This document shows, piece after piece, positions 54,165 through 61,271 of a DNA stretch of 64,000 nucleotides (within the stretch, counting starts at the first letter, position 1; each line of letters opens with the position of its first letter). A program made the translations under genes and the position numbers. The notes beneath the pieces are model-generated. The model saw only the letters and a list, made by a program, of their open reading frames with translations. It was not told the origin of the DNA and ran no database searches. Origin of the DNA: UBA7672 sp041398245 (lineage in GTDB: Bacteria; Pseudomonadota; Alphaproteobacteria; Caulobacterales; Hyphomonadaceae); the NCBI GenBank assembly GCA_041398245.1, contig JAWKVC010000001.1:1-64000 (forward strand), in the 5' to 3' direction.

Positions 54165-54791
54165 TTAAACCTGAATTTCGACCAGCGGCGTGCGCATCAC
54201 ACGCGCGGCGCCATGCCCCACGATCGACATGTCCAGCCTGTCCACATCGAAGCGGGCGGGCGTATCGAACTCAAACCCGGCCGTGATGCTTGCGCCGCTG
54301 GGCGGCGCCTCACTGAAGGCAACCACTCCGGTTCCGGCGTCCACCTCGACCTCCGCTGCGACGATCCCGTCCAACGCAACAACCACCGAGTCATCAACGG
54401 GCTTCCGGATCGGTCGCGCGAAGACATCCTCGCCGCTCACATACCGCTTCACCAGCTGAAAGGTCGTCGTCTCTCCGTCGCCCGTTCCGATGATCTGATC
54501 GCTGGCGGAAATCGTTGCGCCGGGCGCGCAGCTCTTCCAGTCCACCGGATCGCGAAAGCGGAACCCGTTCAGCCGTCCGCCCCGCGCCTCGAAGAACGCA
54601 ATGAGCTCATACGCCGCATCCAGCCGCAGCGTGGCTCCGCCAACGTCCCACCTGCGGCGTGACCCGGCCCAGCGCGCGTTGCGGTTTTCCGCGCCGGACG
54701 CCAGGCGCACCACGTCGGTCAACCGCTCCGGTCCGCCCGTGGCGCCGAGCGATATGGCCAGAGGCAAACGTATTTCGTGAAACCCGTTCAC
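54165..54791 (-). CDS. GTA distal tail protein gp12 (DUF2460)
   Basis: This 208-residue protein matches the DUF2460 family (GTA g12, distal tail protein): FHEIRLPLAISLGATGGPER, NARWAGSRRRWDVGGATLRL and LNGFRFRDPVDWKSC. It joins the tail tube to the baseplate hub. The GTG start overlaps the gp11 stop in GTGA, so expression is coupled. Confidence 0.92.
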   Translation of the reverse strand: MNGFHEIRLPLAISLGATGGPERLTDVVRLASGAENRNARWAGSRRRWDVGGATLRLDAAYELIAFFEARGGRLNGFRFRDPVDWKSCAPGATISASDQIIGTGDGETTTFQLVKRYVSGEDVFARPIRKPVDDSVVVALDGIVAAEVEVDAGTGVVAFSEAPPSGASITAGFEFDTPARFDVDRLDMSIVGHGAARVMRTPLVEIQV

Positions 54792-55084
54792 AGGAACCTC
54801 GCCCCGCGCCGCGCCGCCCGCGCAATGGCCGCAGCGGCCTGATTCACCGACCCCCGACCTGAGTCTGAACCGCTGTCAGCGTTCCCCAACGCACCATCCA
54901 GTACGCTGTCCAGCGCCAGTTCAGCGAAACGCTGGAAGAAGCGCCGCGCCATGCGGTCGAGATCTTCCTCACCGCTACGGACAATGCGCGCCAGTTCGCG
55001 CTCAACCGATTGGGTCGCCTTCAGCAATGCCTGCTCCATCGCGTCTGCGGCGCGCTGGGCAACATCTTCCTCATCGTTCGCCAT
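54788..55084 (-). CDS. Short protein in the GTA gp11 (tape-measure) position
   Basis: The 98-residue protein is predicted helical, with a charged coiled-coil stretch (residues 5-55; DAMEQALLKATQSVERELAR and MARRFFQRFAELALDSVL) and a Gly/Ser-rich joint before a final AAAAIARAARRGARFL. Position between gp9 and gp12 and the basic C-terminus fit g11, annotated in RcGTA as tail tape measure. RcGTA g11 is about twice as long as I recall. The start ATG has GGAGG six bases upstream. The length is odd for a ruler function. Confidence 0.7.
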   Translation of the reverse strand: MANDEEDVAQRAADAMEQALLKATQSVERELARIVRSGEEDLDRMARRFFQRFAELALDSVLDGALGNADSGSDSGRGSVNQAAAAIARAARRGARFL

Positions 55085-55097
55085 CGAACGCCTCCGT

Positions 55098-55514
55098 TCA
55101 GTCCGCCTCGAATGAAACGACGCCGGTTGAAACAAGGCGTATCGAAAATCGCGCCTGCTCATCCGGGTCGCCGTAATAGGCCAGCTCCGAAATCTGGAAG
55201 CGGCCCGTCATTGTTCCAAAATCAGGAATGGCGAGCCGAAACGCCGGCGCCTCGCCATTGAAGTACGCACTGCGCATGCGCGCGTCCGAGGCCGCATCGC
55301 AGAACACGCCGCTCCCTGAGATATCCGCGCGCTTCGTCGCCGCCTCCGCGATCAGTTCGCGCCACGCCAGTGGACTCTGTGCAGTTGTTGCCTCCACGAG
55401 GCCCGCCGTCAGGCTGATGCTCCGCGCACGGATGCCCGCAACCAATGCGAACGTTTCCGGTTCATCGCCATCGCCAATGCTGATCAGCACGTCGCGACCA
55501 GACTGGCCCGCCAT
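55098..55514 (-). CDS. GTA major tail (tube) protein gp9, TP901-1 family
   Basis: The 138-residue protein has the TP901-1 major tail signature: GRDVLISIGDGDEPETFALV, STTxxNSPLAWRE-like TTAQSPLAWRELIAEA, SGSGVFCD and FQISELAYYGDPDEQARFSI. It forms the tail tube. GGGGAGAC lies directly before the ATG. It is the first gene of the gp9-gp15 block; upstream, only 63 bases separate it from a divergent ArsR gene, so a separate promoter must lie in that gap or inside the ArsR gene. Confidence 0.93.
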   Translation of the reverse strand: MAGQSGRDVLISIGDGDEPETFALVAGIRARSISLTAGLVEATTAQSPLAWRELIAEAATKRADISGSGVFCDAASDARMRSAYFNGEAPAFRLAIPDFGTMTGRFQISELAYYGDPDEQARFSIRLVSTGVVSFEAD

Positions 55515-55542
55515 GGGTCTCCCCTCTCTTCGAAATCAGGTG

Positions 55543-55572
55543 TTGACAGGCAACCATTTGGTTGCCTATTAA
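55543..55572 (+). promoter_or_regulatory. ArsR operon promoter with palindromic operator in the spacer
   Basis: A -35 box TTGACA (55543-55548, perfect consensus) and a -10 box TATTAA (55567-55572) are 18 bases apart. The whole spacer is a palindrome, GGCAACC-ATTT-GGTTGCC, extended by an outer A-T pair to eight-base arms. Such a site between the boxes is where an ArsR-type repressor would bind. Only five bases separate the -10 box from the ATG at 55578, so the transcript should begin at or next to the start codon. Confidence 0.75.
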
Positions 55573-55577
55573 GCAGC

Positions 55578-55886
55578 ATGGATCTGGTGTTCCGGGCCCT
55601 GGCCGACGACAGCCGACGCGCCTTGCTCGACAGCCTCTGCTCCCACAGCGGACAGACGCTGAACGAGCTCTGCGCCGGGCTCGCAATGACGCGCCAGGCC
55701 GTCTCGAAACACCTTGCGATCCTGGAGGAGGCCAACCTCGTCGCGACCGTAAAACGCGGCCGCGAGAAGCTACACTATCTCAATCCGGTGCCGATCGCCG
55801 AGATCGCCCACCGGTGGATACGAAAGTTCGAACGTCACAAGGTCGACGCCCTTGTCGATCTCAAACGCAGACTGGAGTCAGAATGA
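55578..55886 (+). CDS. ArsR family transcriptional regulator
   Basis: The 102-residue winged-helix protein (VFRALADDSRRALLDSLCSH, LNELCAGLAMTRQAVSKHLAIL, LVATVKRGREKLHYLNP) belongs to the ArsR subgroup encoded with AHSA1/SRPBCC proteins. It has no obvious metal-binding cysteine motif. No Shine-Dalgarno precedes its ATG, in keeping with a leaderless transcript. It overlaps the next gene in ATGA. It and its two partners lie between gp8 and gp9 of the GTA on the opposite strand. Confidence 0.92.
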   Translation: MDLVFRALADDSRRALLDSLCSHSGQTLNELCAGLAMTRQAVSKHLAILEEANLVATVKRGREKLHYLNPVPIAEIAHRWIRKFERHKVDALVDLKRRLESE

Positions 55887-56362
55887 CACCGCCCAAGCTC
55901 CACACCGATCGCGATCCGGATTTCGTCTATGTGATCTATATCGCCGCCGCCCAGCAGAAGGTCTGGAACGCGCTCACCGACGGCAAGACCGTCCGCCCCT
56001 GGTGGGGCGACACGCAGCACGACTCGTCCTTCGAACCCGGCGATCCGATCGTTTACCGCCGCAATGGCAAGGTCGATGTCCGCGGCGAGATTCTCGAGCG
56101 GGACGAACCCAACCGTCTGACCTATACTTTCCACACAGAAGGTCCGGGACCCCAGCACGATGAAGGTCCCACGATCGTCACCTACGAGCTGCAACCAAGC
56201 GGCGCCAACACGATGCTGAAGATCATCCACACCAACTTCAAGCGCGACTCGCGCGTGCGCGTCGGCGTCTCGAATGGCTGGCCCGCAATCCTGTCCAGCC
56301 TCAAGAGCGTGCTTGAGGACGTTCCCGCGCCCTATCTTCCCGAATGGCGGAACAAGGCCTGA
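55883..56362 (+). CDS. AHSA1/SRPBCC domain protein
   Basis: The 159-residue protein has the Aha1-type SRPBCC fold (DFVYVIYIAAAQQKVWNALTD, VRPWWGDTQHDSSFEPG, LTYTFHTEG). Such proteins bind hydrophobic ligands in a deep cavity. It begins at the ATGA overlap with the ArsR gene and ends at TGATG with the next SRPBCC gene, so three genes are translationally coupled. The ligand and physiological role are unknown. Confidence 0.9.
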   Translation: MTPPKLHTDRDPDFVYVIYIAAAQQKVWNALTDGKTVRPWWGDTQHDSSFEPGDPIVYRRNGKVDVRGEILERDEPNRLTYTFHTEGPGPQHDEGPTIVTYELQPSGANTMLKIIHTNFKRDSRVRVGVSNGWPAILSSLKSVLEDVPAPYLPEWRNKA

Positions 56363-56799
56363 TGGCGACCAACCCCGCAGCTATCGCCGTCCAGGCGTTT
56401 CGTGTTCCGGCCGAGCGCGTTTACGACGCTATTCTCGATCCGGACATGATTGCCCGCTTCATGTTCGGCCCGCTCCTGCGCGAGGAGACCATCCTCCACA
56501 TCCACAACGATCTGCGGGTTGGCGGCCAGTTCTCCTACAAGGTCCAGCGCGGCGAGCATGTCATCGACCATGTCGGCGAATACCGCGAACTGGACCGGCC
56601 TCGACGTATCGTCTTCACTTGGGGGGTCGCCGGCGAAGGCGACGGCGAACCTTCCGTCGTTTCGATCGACATCACAGCGACACCAGAAGGCTGCAGGCTT
56701 ACGCTGACGCACGAAATGCCAGCCGAATGGGCCGACTTCATCGACCGCTCGCGCGCCGCCTGGGAGAAGATGTTGGGCGTGCTGGCGACGCTGCTTTGA
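56362..56799 (+). CDS. Second AHSA1/SRPBCC domain protein
   Basis: The 145-residue protein is a relative of its upstream neighbour (VQAFRVPAERVYDAILDPDM, RVGGQFSYKVQRGEHVIDHVGE, TLTHEMPAEWADF). It is co-transcribed with ArsR and the first SRPBCC gene. An upstream ATG at 56344 is possible but the TGATG junction at 56362 supports the shorter form. Two paralogues in one ArsR operon point to related ligands or a paired function. Confidence 0.88.
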   Translation: MATNPAAIAVQAFRVPAERVYDAILDPDMIARFMFGPLLREETILHIHNDLRVGGQFSYKVQRGEHVIDHVGEYRELDRPRRIVFTWGVAGEGDGEPSVVSIDITATPEGCRLTLTHEMPAEWADFIDRSRAAWEKMLGVLATLL

Positions 56800-56902
56800 T
56801 CCGAAACCAGATCATTCGCAGCCATATCTCCGGAATTCCGCAGGCCGCGCACAACGCTCCTTAACGATATCGTGCAAGAGTCGCCGTGTGAGGGCGCGCA
56901 GT

Positions 56903-57394
56903 ATGAAATTCCGTCGCACAAGGCGGCTGCGCATCGTTTCGGGTGCGAGTCTGCTTCTCTTCCTCGCCGGCCTGCCGCTGGCGCTCGGGCTCACGCGCCC
57001 GCCGGAAGGCGCCGCGGGAGAAACGCCCGGCATCGCGCTCGCTTATGCCTCTGGACTCGCGTCGCTTGGCTGGGCCGGGCTCGCCGCTGGAATTCTGGCT
57101 GCCGCGATGGCGTTCTGGCTGATCCTCGGACAGCGCCGCGAAGTCCACCGTCGCTACCTCGGAAGCGGCGCCCGCCGCCGTCACAATCTCAACGAAACCG
57201 CCCGCACGCTTGCGATCATCTTCGGTGCCGCTGGTCTGATCGTGGGCAGCCTGTCCGGCCTCTACGCCGCGATGATGCAAGCTCGGCCTGATCTCTACTG
57301 GAGCCTGCCGCTTCCGTTCTTCACGGCTCAGCTCGCCCTGGCCTGTCTGCTTGGCGGCGGCGCGCTCTACGCAGCCGGCCGGATCGGCCGCTAG
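56903..57394 (+). CDS. Small integral membrane protein, unknown function
   Basis: This 163-residue protein is not recognised. It has four hydrophobic helices (about residues 12-32, 48-72, 100-122 and 136-155) with a basic N-terminus and a basic loop (GQRREVHRRYLGSGARRRHN). The ATG was chosen with GAGG nine bases upstream; a GTG at 56888 would add five residues. Its stop overlaps the stop of the convergent gp8 gene (shared CTAG), so the foreign block abuts gp8 without a gap. It is not GTA-like. Confidence 0.65.
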   Translation: MKFRRTRRLRIVSGASLLLFLAGLPLALGLTRPPEGAAGETPGIALAYASGLASLGWAGLAAGILAAAMAFWLILGQRREVHRRYLGSGARRRHNLNETARTLAIIFGAAGLIVGSLSGLYAAMMQARPDLYWSLPLPFFTAQLALACLLGGGALYAAGRIGR

Positions 57395-57801
57395 CCGATA
57401 GCCTCAAGCGTCGCCCGCACGCGTAGAATCCCACGCCACCGGCCGATCGCCTGCCTCACCGTGTCGGAGAACACCGGCGTCAATACAACACACCGCCACC
57501 CTTCCATATCCAGATCGGCCTGGCGTAGCGTTCCGCGCACCTTGGCCATTGTCGCCTGTGCAATCCCGCCGCCCTCCTCACGCATGACGACCGCCATGTC
57601 GATCGTGACAACGAACGCCTCATAACCCGCCGCGTCGAACGGCTGACTCTGCCGGCGCACGATCTCAAGGAAGGGATAGGACGGCTGCGGGCTGTCGAGG
57701 CCCGCAACCCTCAATGGATCGCCCAGCGACTCCCTGACCGCCTCATTCGCCGCCAGCGCAGCCAGCAGGGCGCTTTCCAGCGCAAGCTCGGGCCCGCTCA
57801 C
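57391..57801 (-). CDS. GTA tail terminator gp8 (DUF3168)
   Basis: The 136-residue protein has the DUF3168 signature of GTA g8: ELALESALLAALAANEAVRESLGDP, YPFLEIVRR and TIDMAVVMREEGG. It should cap the tail at the head-proximal end. The GTG start overlaps the gp6 stop (GTGA). A gp7 stopper gene usually lies between gp6 and gp8 in RcGTA but there is no room for it here. After gp8 the GTA row is broken by four plus-strand genes. Confidence 0.9.
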   Translation of the reverse strand: MSGPELALESALLAALAANEAVRESLGDPLRVAGLDSPQPSYPFLEIVRRQSQPFDAAGYEAFVVTIDMAVVMREEGGGIAQATMAKVRGTLRQADLDMEGWRCVVLTPVFSDTVRQAIGRWRGILRVRATLEAIG

Positions 57802-58364
57802 AGCCGCACCCTGCGCCACGGCGCCACCAGCGCTGCAACATCCGCCGGTAACGGGTCGCCATGACCATCATATCCGCGCGACTGGTAGGCGTAGGCGGCC
57901 AGCTGCTTCACCGCCAGCCGCAAGCTCTCGGCTACATCGCTGGCGGCCTCGCCGAACCCCGCGCCATAATCGATCTCGATCCGCGTCTGCGGGTCGGGGC
58001 GGGGCAAGGCGCCCGAGATCCAGCTCAGCCGTGCCGAGCGGCCCGCCGCCAGACTGAAGTTCTCCGTCACCGTCAAGGGCGCGCCGCCTTGCGTGACGCG
58101 TACCGCCACAAGGTCGCCAGCCGGTCGCACAGGCAGAGTCATGCTTCGGCGTGAGATCATGGCCACGGGCCAGGCGTCCAATGCCACGCGCAACGTCCGC
58201 GTGATCAGCGCCAGCCCGACAGCCTCCTCGACACGCTCCCGCGCGCCTGAGATGATGCTGGCGACCAGTTCGTCTTCGCCTGTCCCGGCTATCCGCAGGA
58301 AGGCCTTCGTCTCGGCCAGACTCACAGGTTCGGCCGCTGGCGGCGCCAGCGTCGTTACGATCAT
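57798..58364 (-). CDS. GTA head-tail connector gp6
   Basis: The 188-residue protein is of the phage head-tail connector family (phiE125 gp8-like; GTA g6): PVSLAETKAFLRIAGTGEDE, ISGARERVEEAVGLALITRTL and an AIDYxAGFG-like DYGAGFGEAASDV. It binds under the portal. It is coupled to gp8. The next GTA gene upstream, gp5, is nearly 3 kb away behind five unrelated genes, so gp6-gp8 need their own promoter, of which no obvious box is seen in the 117 bases before it. Confidence 0.9.
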   Translation of the reverse strand: MIVTTLAPPAAEPVSLAETKAFLRIAGTGEDELVASIISGARERVEEAVGLALITRTLRVALDAWPVAMISRRSMTLPVRPAGDLVAVRVTQGGAPLTVTENFSLAAGRSARLSWISGALPRPDPQTRIEIDYGAGFGEAASDVAESLRLAVKQLAAYAYQSRGYDGHGDPLPADVAALVAPWRRVRL

Positions 58365-58481
58365 TGCTTTTTCACCTGAATTGCCGGCCTGCGACCGGCT
58401 GCCCTCACGTCACGGCTAGGCGCGAGCGCTTCGCCGAACTAATGCTTCCGCAAACGTCAATCAGCTGCGTAGGGAAGCGCC

Positions 58482-59264
58482 ATGAAACTCGACAGTTCGA
58501 TCTCAGCCATTGTCACCGGCGGCGCCTCCGGCCTTGGGGCCGCAACCGTGAAAGCGCTGCGCGCGCAGGGCGTCAAAGTCGCGATCTTCGACATGAACGA
58601 AAAACTCGGCACGGCCTTCGCTGCTGAAACCAGCGCGGTCTACTGCAACGTGAACGTCACCAACGAAGCCTCGGTCGATGAAGGCTTCGCCAAGGCGCGC
58701 GCCGCCAACGGCCAGGAGCGGATCCTCGTCAACTGCGCCGGCACGGGGGTCGCGGTCAAAACAGCCGGCCGCAAGAAAGACAGCGGCGAGATCACCTCGC
58801 ACCCGCTCGACAGCTTCGAGCGCATCATCCAGATCAACCTGATCGGCACGTTCCGCTGCATCGCGAAGTCAGCGGCCGGCATGCTGACGCTCGACGTGCT
58901 GCCGGATGGCGACCGCGGCGCCATCGTCAACACGGCTTCGGTCGCCGCCGAGGATGGCCAGATCGGCCAGGCGGCCTATTCCGCCTCGAAGGGCGGCGTT
59001 GTCGGCATGACGCTTCCGGTTGCGCGCGACCTCTCGACCGAGGCGATCCGCGTCAACACCATCCTGCCCGGCCTGTTCAACACGCCCCTGCTGGCTGGCG
59101 CTCCCGAAAACGTAAAGGCCGCGCTGTCAGCGACCGTTCTCAATCCCAAACGCCTCGGCGATCCAACCGAATACGCCTCGCTGGCGCTGCAGATGATCCA
59201 GAACGGCTACTTCAATGGCGAGTGCGTCCGTCTGGATGGCGGTATCCGGATGCAACCGAGGTAG
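58482..59264 (+). CDS. SDR family 3-hydroxyacyl-CoA dehydrogenase type 2-like
   Basis: The 260-residue protein is a classical SDR with the cofactor motif TGGASGLG at residues 12-19, Ser153, Tyr166 and Lys170 (YSASK), and the C-terminal GGIRMQPR typical of the HSD17B10 / 3-hydroxyacyl-CoA dehydrogenase type. The Asp37 after beta-2 favours NAD. It oxidises hydroxyacyl-CoA in beta-oxidation. GGGAAG lies just before the ATG. It is divergent from gp6 and lies within the GTA span on the opposite strand. Confidence 0.9.
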   Translation: MKLDSSISAIVTGGASGLGAATVKALRAQGVKVAIFDMNEKLGTAFAAETSAVYCNVNVTNEASVDEGFAKARAANGQERILVNCAGTGVAVKTAGRKKDSGEITSHPLDSFERIIQINLIGTFRCIAKSAAGMLTLDVLPDGDRGAIVNTASVAAEDGQIGQAAYSASKGGVVGMTLPVARDLSTEAIRVNTILPGLFNTPLLAGAPENVKAALSATVLNPKRLGDPTEYASLALQMIQNGYFNGECVRLDGGIRMQPR

Positions 59265-59279
59265 TCTATAAGACTCCGC

Positions 59280-59924
59280 ATGAGCGGATCGATATCTAGA
59301 CTGGAAAGCGAGTGGCTGAAAGACGCCGCTCGCCTTTCTGCTTCAAAGGCTGCCCCAATTCTTCAGGACGTCCTCACGCGTCACGCCGAGCCACACCGGC
59401 GTTATCACGGCGCAAATCACCTAGTCGCTCTGTTCGATCTATTGGCGCACCATGCTCCCCACATAGTGCGCGGATCAGCGCCACGCCTGGCTATCTGGTG
59501 GCATGACGCGATCTACGATCCACAAGCACATGACAATGAAGCACGCAGCGCTGATCTGGCCTACAGCCATTTGCTGCAACTTGGGGCGCCGGCCACCCTG
59601 ATCGAAGAAACGGTTCGCCTCATCCATCAAACAACGAACCACTGGTCTGGCGGCTTGTACGGCGATGGCGACTACTTCCTCGACGCAGACATCGCTGTCC
59701 TAGGCGCTCCGCCAGAAGTTTATGATCAGTACGCTGCCGGCGTGCGCCACGAATACGCTTGGGCGCCGGACGACGCCTATCGTGCTGGTCGCTCCACCTT
59801 CCTCGTCGGCGCACTTGATCGACCGCGTCTCTTCCGCACCGATGCCTTCGAAACCGCCTACGCCGAACAAGCGCGTATCAATATGCGCCGCGAACTCACA
59901 ACTCTTACCGGAACATCGCGATGA
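59280..59924 (+). CDS. Predicted metal-dependent HD phosphohydrolase
   Basis: The 214-residue protein belongs to the predicted HD superfamily of COG4339. Metal-binding residues are His43 and His47 (RRYHGANHL), His75-Asp76 (WWHDAIYDP) and Asp136 (DADIAVLG). It should hydrolyse a phosphate ester; its substrate is unknown. Its stop overlaps the trmO start (ATGA), and it starts 15 bases after the SDR gene, so three plus-strand genes form one unit between gp5 and gp6. Confidence 0.85.
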   Translation: MSGSISRLESEWLKDAARLSASKAAPILQDVLTRHAEPHRRYHGANHLVALFDLLAHHAPHIVRGSAPRLAIWWHDAIYDPQAHDNEARSADLAYSHLLQLGAPATLIEETVRLIHQTTNHWSGGLYGDGDYFLDADIAVLGAPPEVYDQYAAGVRHEYAWAPDDAYRAGRSTFLVGALDRPRLFRTDAFETAYAEQARINMRRELTTLTGTSR

Positions 59925-60382
59925 ACATCACCCTCCAGCCCATCGGCTTTGTTCGCACCACGCGGGCCGACCCGACCGACGACAACTGGGATGCCGAAAC
60001 CACGCGCATCGAACTTGATCCATCGCGCTTCGCCGCCGACGCGCTCCTCAGCCTCGACAGCTTCAGCCACGTTGAAATCCTCTACTGGTTCCATCACGAG
60101 GAAGCGGCAACGCCCGTGCTCGGCGCGCGCCACCCCCGCGGGCGGAAGGACTGGCCGCTCGTCGGCATCTTCGCTCAACGCGGCAAGAACCGCCCTAACC
60201 GGATCGGACTTACGATCTGCACGATCAGGAAGGTGGAAGGTCTGACCCTTCACCTTTCCGGCCTCGACGCCATCGACGGCACGCCCGTTCTCGACATCAA
60301 GCCCTGGATGTCAGGCTTCGCCCCGCGCGGCGATATCCGCGAGCCCGCTTGGGCCACGGAACTGATGGCCGGCTACTGGTGA
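59921..60382 (+). CDS. trmO: TrmO/TsaA-type SAM-dependent tRNA methyltransferase
   Basis: The 153-residue protein matches the TsaA/TrmO fold: PIGFVRTTR at the start, SHVEILYWFH, and the SAM-binding segment VGIFAQRGKNRPNRIG, then LDIKPWM. TrmO methylates N6-threonylcarbamoyladenosine 37 in tRNA. The present protein lacks the C-terminal extension of E. coli TrmO, as do many relatives, so exact tRNA specificity is unproved. It is the third gene of the plus-strand unit. Confidence 0.85.
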   Translation: MNITLQPIGFVRTTRADPTDDNWDAETTRIELDPSRFAADALLSLDSFSHVEILYWFHHEEAATPVLGARHPRGRKDWPLVGIFAQRGKNRPNRIGLTICTIRKVEGLTLHLSGLDAIDGTPVLDIKPWMSGFAPRGDIREPAWATELMAGYW

Positions 60383-60383
60383 G

Positions 60384-60761
60384 CTAGTCCTGCTCGCGCG
60401 ACGAACCGGTCGCATCGTCGACGATGAACCGCCATTGTCCGTCGCCGCCCTTGCGCAGAACCTCGAGCGACACGCCGTCCATCTCGATCCAGCCCTCGGC
60501 GTTCAGCATCTCCCAGCGCAGCTTGCACACCGCCGTGTCGCCGGCGATCAACACGCTGTCATACTTGCCCTTCATCTGGAACGGCGAGGCGAACATCCCG
60601 GCCATCGCAGCCTTGATCTCCTCGGTCCCGCGCGCCAGAGCCTGCCCATCCATCGTGAACACCGCATCCGGCGCATAGAGCGAGAGAAGCCCCGCCTCAT
60701 CCCGATCGTTGAATCGCTGCTTGAAGACTTCCGCCATGTCTTCTGGCGACGCCACGCCCAT
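60384..60761 (-). CDS. NTF2-like (SnoaL/DUF4440) protein
   Basis: This 125-residue protein has the NTF2-like cone fold: AEVFKQRFNDRDEAGLLSLY, DAVFTMDGQALARGTEEI and WRFIVDDATGS. Members are enzymes or ligand binders; no catalytic residue is evident. It converges with trmO and follows a paralogue on the same strand. Neither is a GTA gene. Confidence 0.8.
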   Translation of the reverse strand: MGVASPEDMAEVFKQRFNDRDEAGLLSLYAPDAVFTMDGQALARGTEEIKAAMAGMFASPFQMKGKYDSVLIAGDTAVCKLRWEMLNAEGWIEMDGVSLEVLRKGGDGQWRFIVDDATGSSREQD

Positions 60762-60814
60762 GAGCCTCTCCCCTCGAATCCTGCGCCCGCATCATCCGCA
60801 TGCGCGCCGCAAGA

Positions 60815-61189
60815 TCAAGCGCTGCGGCTTCCTCCGCCGGTATCGTCGATGGCCATCCGCCATAGTCCGTCGCCGCCGAGCCGCTGGACCTCCGCCGAAA
60901 CGCCGCTTGCCGCCACCGTTCCGTCGGCCGCCAGAAGTTCCCAGGCGAATCGCGTCAGCGCCACATCGCCTGCAACGTGGGTTGAGAGGTTCTTACCGCG
61001 CATCTTGAAGCCACCCATCATGAAGCCAGCGATCGCGCGCTCGATCTGCTCCCGGCCCACAGCCTTGTCCTGGCCGTTGTAGGTGAAGACAGCGTCTTTC
61101 GTGTAGAGCTGCGCGAAGCCCGGCGCATCCCCCGCATTGAACCGCTCGAAGAAAAGGTCCGCGGTTTGGTCGGGCGATGGCGAACCCAT
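60815..61189 (-). CDS. NTF2-like (SnoaL/DUF4440) protein, paralogue
   Basis: The 124-residue protein aligns along its length with the neighbouring NTF2-like product: TADLFFERFNAGDAPGFAQL, DAVFTYNGQDKAVGREQIER, AGDVALTRFAWELL and WRMAIDDTGGGS. The two are probably a tandem duplication. It lies 82 bases after gp5 and on the same strand, so GTA transcripts reading past gp5 would enter it. Confidence 0.8.
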   Translation of the reverse strand: MGSPSPDQTADLFFERFNAGDAPGFAQLYTKDAVFTYNGQDKAVGREQIERAIAGFMMGGFKMRGKNLSTHVAGDVALTRFAWELLAADGTVAASGVSAEVQRLGGDGLWRMAIDDTGGGSRSA

Positions 61190-61271
61190 GCAGAATCTCC
61201 AGCTGACGCCGGCAGGCTAGACAAACCCGGCGCCGTCGTCGAGTTGGCGGCGCCGGAGAGTTGCCCGGCCG

